DNA of 64,000 bases, taken from NCBI RefSeq assembly GCF_034190915.1, contig NW_026947545.1, positions 3,162,001 through 3,226,000 of the forward strand, written 5' to 3'. Positions 61,301 to 64,000 of this stretch are shown here, piece after piece (the stretch's first letter is position 1; every line of letters starts with the position of its first letter). Origin of the DNA: Cavia porcellus. Its lineage: Eukaryota; Chordata; Mammalia; Rodentia; Caviidae. Below the pieces are notes generated by a model. It was given only the letters and a program-made list of their open reading frames with translations. It was not told the origin of the DNA and searched no databases. The position numbers and the translations under genes are program-made.

Positions 61301-64000
61301 TGTATGGGTGTGTGTTACATTACATTCACTAATAGGAGTGAGAAAAACATCACGGGGTGGTGCGCATTGTATGGGTGTGTGTTACATTACATTCACTAGT
61401 AGGAGTGAGAAAAACATCACGGGGTGGTGCGCATTGTATGGGTGTGTGTTACATTACATTCACTAGTAGGAGTGAGAAAAACATCACGGGGCGGTGCGCA
61501 TTGTATGGGTGTGTGTTACATTACATTCACTAATAGGAGTGAGAAAAACATCACGGGGTGGTGCGCATTGTATGGGTGTGTGTTACATTACATTCACTAG
61601 TAGGAGTGAGAAAAACATCACGGGGCGGTGCGCATTGCATGGGTGAGTGTTACATTACATTCACTAGTAGGAGTGAGAAAAACATCACGGGGTTGTGCAC
61701 ATTGTATGGGTGTGTGTTACATTACATTCACTAGTAGGAGTGAGAAAAAAATCACGGGGTGGTGCGCATTGTATGGCTGTGTGTTACATTACATTCACTA
61801 GTAGGAGTGAGAAAAACATCACGGGGTGGTGCGCATTGTATGGGTGTGTGTTACATTACATTCACTAGTAGGAGTGAGAAAAACATCGCGGGGTGGTGCG
61901 CATTGTATGGGTGTGTGTTACATTACATTCACAAGTAGGAGTGAGAAAAACACCACGGGGTGGTGCGCATTGTATGGGTGTGTGTTACATTACATTCAAT
62001 AGTAGGAGTGAGAAAAACATCACGGGGTGGTGCGCATTGTATTGGTGTGTGTTACATTACATTCACTAGTAGGAGTGAGAAAAACATCACGGGGTGGTGC
62101 GCATTGAATGGGTGTGTGTTGCATTACATTCACTAGTAGGAGTGAGAAAAACATCACGGGGTGGTGCGCATTGTATGGGTGTTTGTTACATTAGATTCAC
62201 TAGTAGGAGTGAGAAAAACATCACGGGGTCGTGCGCAAAGTATGGGTGTGTGTTACATTACATTCGCTAGTAGGTGTGAGAAAAACATCACGGGGTGGTG
62301 CGCATTGTATGCGTGTGTGTTACATTAAAATCATCACGGGGTGGTGCGCATTGTATGGGTGTGTGTTACATTACATTCACTAGTAGGAGTGAGAAAAACA
62401 TCTCGAGGTGGTGCGCATTGTATGGGAGTGTGTTGCATTACATTCACTAGTAGGAGTGAGAAAAACATCACGGGGTGGTGCGCATTGTATGGGTGTGTGT
62501 TACATTACATTCACTAGTAGGAGTGAGAAAAACATCACGGGGTGGTGCGCATTGTATGGGTGTTTGTTACATTACATTCACTAGTAGGAGTGAGAAAAAC
62601 ATCACGGGGTCGTGCGCATTGTATGGGTGTGTGTTACATTACATTCACTAGTAGGAGTGAGAAAAACATCACGGGGTGGTGCGCATTGTATGGGGGTGTG
62701 TTACATTACATTCACTAGTAGGAGTGAGAAAAACATCACGGGGTGGTGCGCATTGTATGGGTGTGTGTTACATTACATTCACTAGTAGGAGTGAGAAAAA
62801 CATCACGGAGTGGTGCGCATTGTATGGCTGTGTGTTACATTACATTCACTAGTAGGAGTGAGAAAAACATCACGGGGTGGTGCGCATTGTATGGGTGTGT
62901 GTTACATTACATTCACTAGTAGGAGTGAGAAAAACATCACGGGGTGGTGCGCATTGTATGGGTGTGTGTTACATTATATTCACTAGTAGCAGTGAAAAAA
63001 ACATCACGGTGTGGTGCGCATTGTATGGGTGTGTGTTACATTAGATTCACTAGTAGGAGTGAGAGAAACATCACGGGGTGGTGCGCATTTTATGGGTGTG
63101 CGTTACATTACATTCACTAGTAGGAGTGAGAGAAACATCACGGGGTGGTGCGCATTGTATAGGTGTGCGTTACATTACATTCACTAGTAGGAGTGAGAAA
63201 AACATCACGGGGTGGTGCGCATTGTATGGGTGTGCGTTATATTACATTCACTAGTAGGAGTGAGAAAAACATCACGGGGTGGTGCGCATTGTATGGGTGT
63301 GTGTTACATTACATTCACTAGTAGGAGTGAGAAAAACATCACGGGGTGGTGCGCATTGTATGGGTGTGTGTTACATTACATTCACTAGTAGGAGTGAGAA
63401 AAACATCTCGGGGTGGTGCGCATTGTATGGGTGTGTGTTACATTACATTCACTAGTAGGAGTGAGAAAAACATCACGGGGGGTGCGCATTGTACGGGTGT
63501 GTGTTACATTACATTCACTAGTAGGAGTGAGAAAAACATCACGGAGTGGTGAGCATTGTATGGGTGTGTGTTACATTATATTCACTAGTAGGAGTGAGAA
63601 AAACATCACGGGGCGTTGCGCATTGTATGGGTGTGTGTTACATTACATTCACTAATAGGAGTGAGAAAAACATCACGGGGCTGTGCGCATTGTACAGGTG
63701 TGTGTTACATTACATTCACTAGTAGGAGTGAGAAAATCATCACGGGGCGGTGCGCATTGTATGGGTGTGTGTTACATTACATTCACTAGTAGGAATGAGA
63801 AAAACATTACGGGGCGGTGCGCATTGTATGGGTGTGTGTTACATTACATTCACTAGTAGGAGTGAGAAAAACATCACGGGGCGGTGCGCATTGCATGGGT
63901 GTGTGTTACATTACATTCACTAGTAGGAGTGAGAAAAACATCACGGGGTTGTGCGCATTGTATGGGTGTGTGTTACATTACATTCACTAGTAGGAGTGAG
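58233..64000 (+). repeat. 6233/6234-bp higher-order unit, copy 2 (runs off the window)
   Basis: About 5.77 kb of the unit is present, ending inside the array. I noticed roughly a dozen substitutions against copy 1, for example gtgcacattg near 58590 for gtgcgcattg, gtgttatatt near 59997 for gtgttacatt, cactgggtgatg near 60570 for cacggggtgatg, aggagtgag near 61803 for aggaatgag, gtatggctg near 62824 for gtatgggtg, and cacggagtggtgagc near 63541. This suggests well over 99% identity, though I could not run an alignment. Confidence 0.9.

Larger units (their letters stand above)
39710..62367 (+). repeat. Family of 46-bp deleted A monomers (12 copies)
   Basis: acattaaaatcatcacgg replaces the normal run from acattac to catcacgg, removing 21 bp from a parent of the gagaaaatcatcacgg type. 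The deleted motif starts at 39710, 40828, 43755, 46615, 47934, 50725, 53652, 54703, 56088, 59885, 60936 and 62322. Spacing across the monomer is 46 bp (checked at 46611 to 46657). The copy at 54703 has lost one more base (acattaaaacatcacgg, 45 bp). Two classes exist: eight copies preceded by tatgcgtgtg and four (39710, 46615, 53652, 59885) preceded by tatgggtgtg. None was seen in the composite domain. Confidence 0.93.
1..64000 (+). repeat. Satellite DNA superarray filling the window
   Basis: The entire window reads as head-to-tail copies of three related short monomers, A (67 bp), B (73 bp) and C (70 bp), all in the same orientation. I found no reverse-complement monomer, no unique spacer, no transposon-like terminal repeats and no gene. 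Roughly 800 A monomers and 68 B-C pairs account for all the sequence. The plus strand of A is G-rich relative to C (21 G, 9 C, 18 A, 19 T in the consensus, 45% GC). Such megasatellite-scale arrays are known from centromeric, pericentromeric, subtelomeric and sex-chromosome heterochromatin of eukaryotes; which of these applies cannot be told from the window. I do not recognise the monomer as a named satellite family. Both ends of the window lie inside the array, so its true length is unknown. Confidence 0.98.
32053..64000 (+). repeat. Pure A-monomer domain
   Basis: About 475 head-to-tail A monomers with no B or C. Spacing is 67 bp except for rare one- or two-base indels (for example gagaaaacatc with one A lost, in the marker copies near 32705, 35850, 36990, 37795 and 38665) and a recurrent 21-bp deletion giving 46-bp monomers. 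Variants are not random: groups of substitutions recur in the same order, revealing several higher-order units listed separately. Variants such as attagattcac, gtgtgcgtta, cgggctgg and cacggggcgg are common here and were not seen, or hardly seen, in the composite domain, so the two domains have evolved largely separately. Confidence 0.95.

Noticed and set aside
57112..63655. Bacterial or viral origin (phage, IS or giant-virus repeats)
   Set aside because: No coding capacity, no replication or mobility gene in 64 kb, and a scale of tandem repetition and higher-order structure that is typical of eukaryotic satellites.
1..64000. CRISPR array
   Set aside because: There are regular repeats, but no unique spacers: the sequence between any conserved segments is itself repeated in every unit.

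Overview
The whole 64 kb window is one uninterrupted tandem-repeat (satellite DNA) array. I see no protein-coding gene, RNA gene, transposon, CRISPR array or unique-sequence island. Every stretch I read is a copy of one of three related short monomers, all in the same orientation. This points to eukaryotic heterochromatin (centromeric, pericentromeric, subtelomeric, or a repeat-rich sex or accessory chromosome). The sequence does not let me name the species. Recurrent CG-to-TG and CG-to-CA variants are compatible with a genome that methylates cytosine.

Monomers. A (67 bp) starts gtgcgcattg and ends in a gagaaaaacatcacggggtg box. B (73 bp) starts gtgtgaatcggaggg and ends gagaaaagcaccgcggggtg. 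C (70 bp) starts gtcagcatgggg and ends ctgaaaaacatcgcggggtg. The three are clearly related at the 3' end and otherwise diverged; B and C also share a central segment. B and C occur only as a fixed B-C pair of 143 bp.

Layout. (1) 1-32052 is a composite domain: 68 B-C pairs by my count, separated by whole numbers (1 to 14) of A monomers, so spacing between pairs is 143+67n bp (210, 277, 344, 411, 478, 545 ...) give or take a few single-base indels. (2) 32053-64000 is a pure A domain: about 475 A monomers with no B or C, so the composition changes abruptly at 32052/32053.

Higher-order structure. The composite domain holds nested amplifications: a 1778-bp unit (18 A + 4 BC) in 2.3 copies at 1-4084; a segment at about 3.6-7.4 kb copied at about 7.56-10.85 kb, with its 2102-bp part tandemly doubled to 12.98 kb; and long units of about 3.7-4.8 kb between 13.6 and 29.4 kb that differ by gain or loss of whole blocks (67, 210, 343/344, 411, 478 bp). 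The pure domain has its own amplifications: 1.94-kb and 0.87-kb offset copies at 35-39 kb, a family of roughly 2.8-4.2 kb units at 40-52 kb, and a 6233/6234-bp unit present once fully and once nearly fully from about 52.0 kb to the window end. A 46-bp deleted A monomer (12 copies, one of them 45 bp) and several point-mutation haplotypes track these amplifications.

The open reading frames in the window (all about 100 codons or less) come from the repeat: 67 is 3x22+1, so a frame cycles through three different translations of A until it meets the in-frame TAG TAG in actagtagg. I treat none as a gene. The most useful observations are the quantised A/BC grammar, the sharp composite-to-pure boundary, a recombination junction resolved to about 22 bp inside the shared 3' box, and the linked-variant blocks that record how the array expanded.
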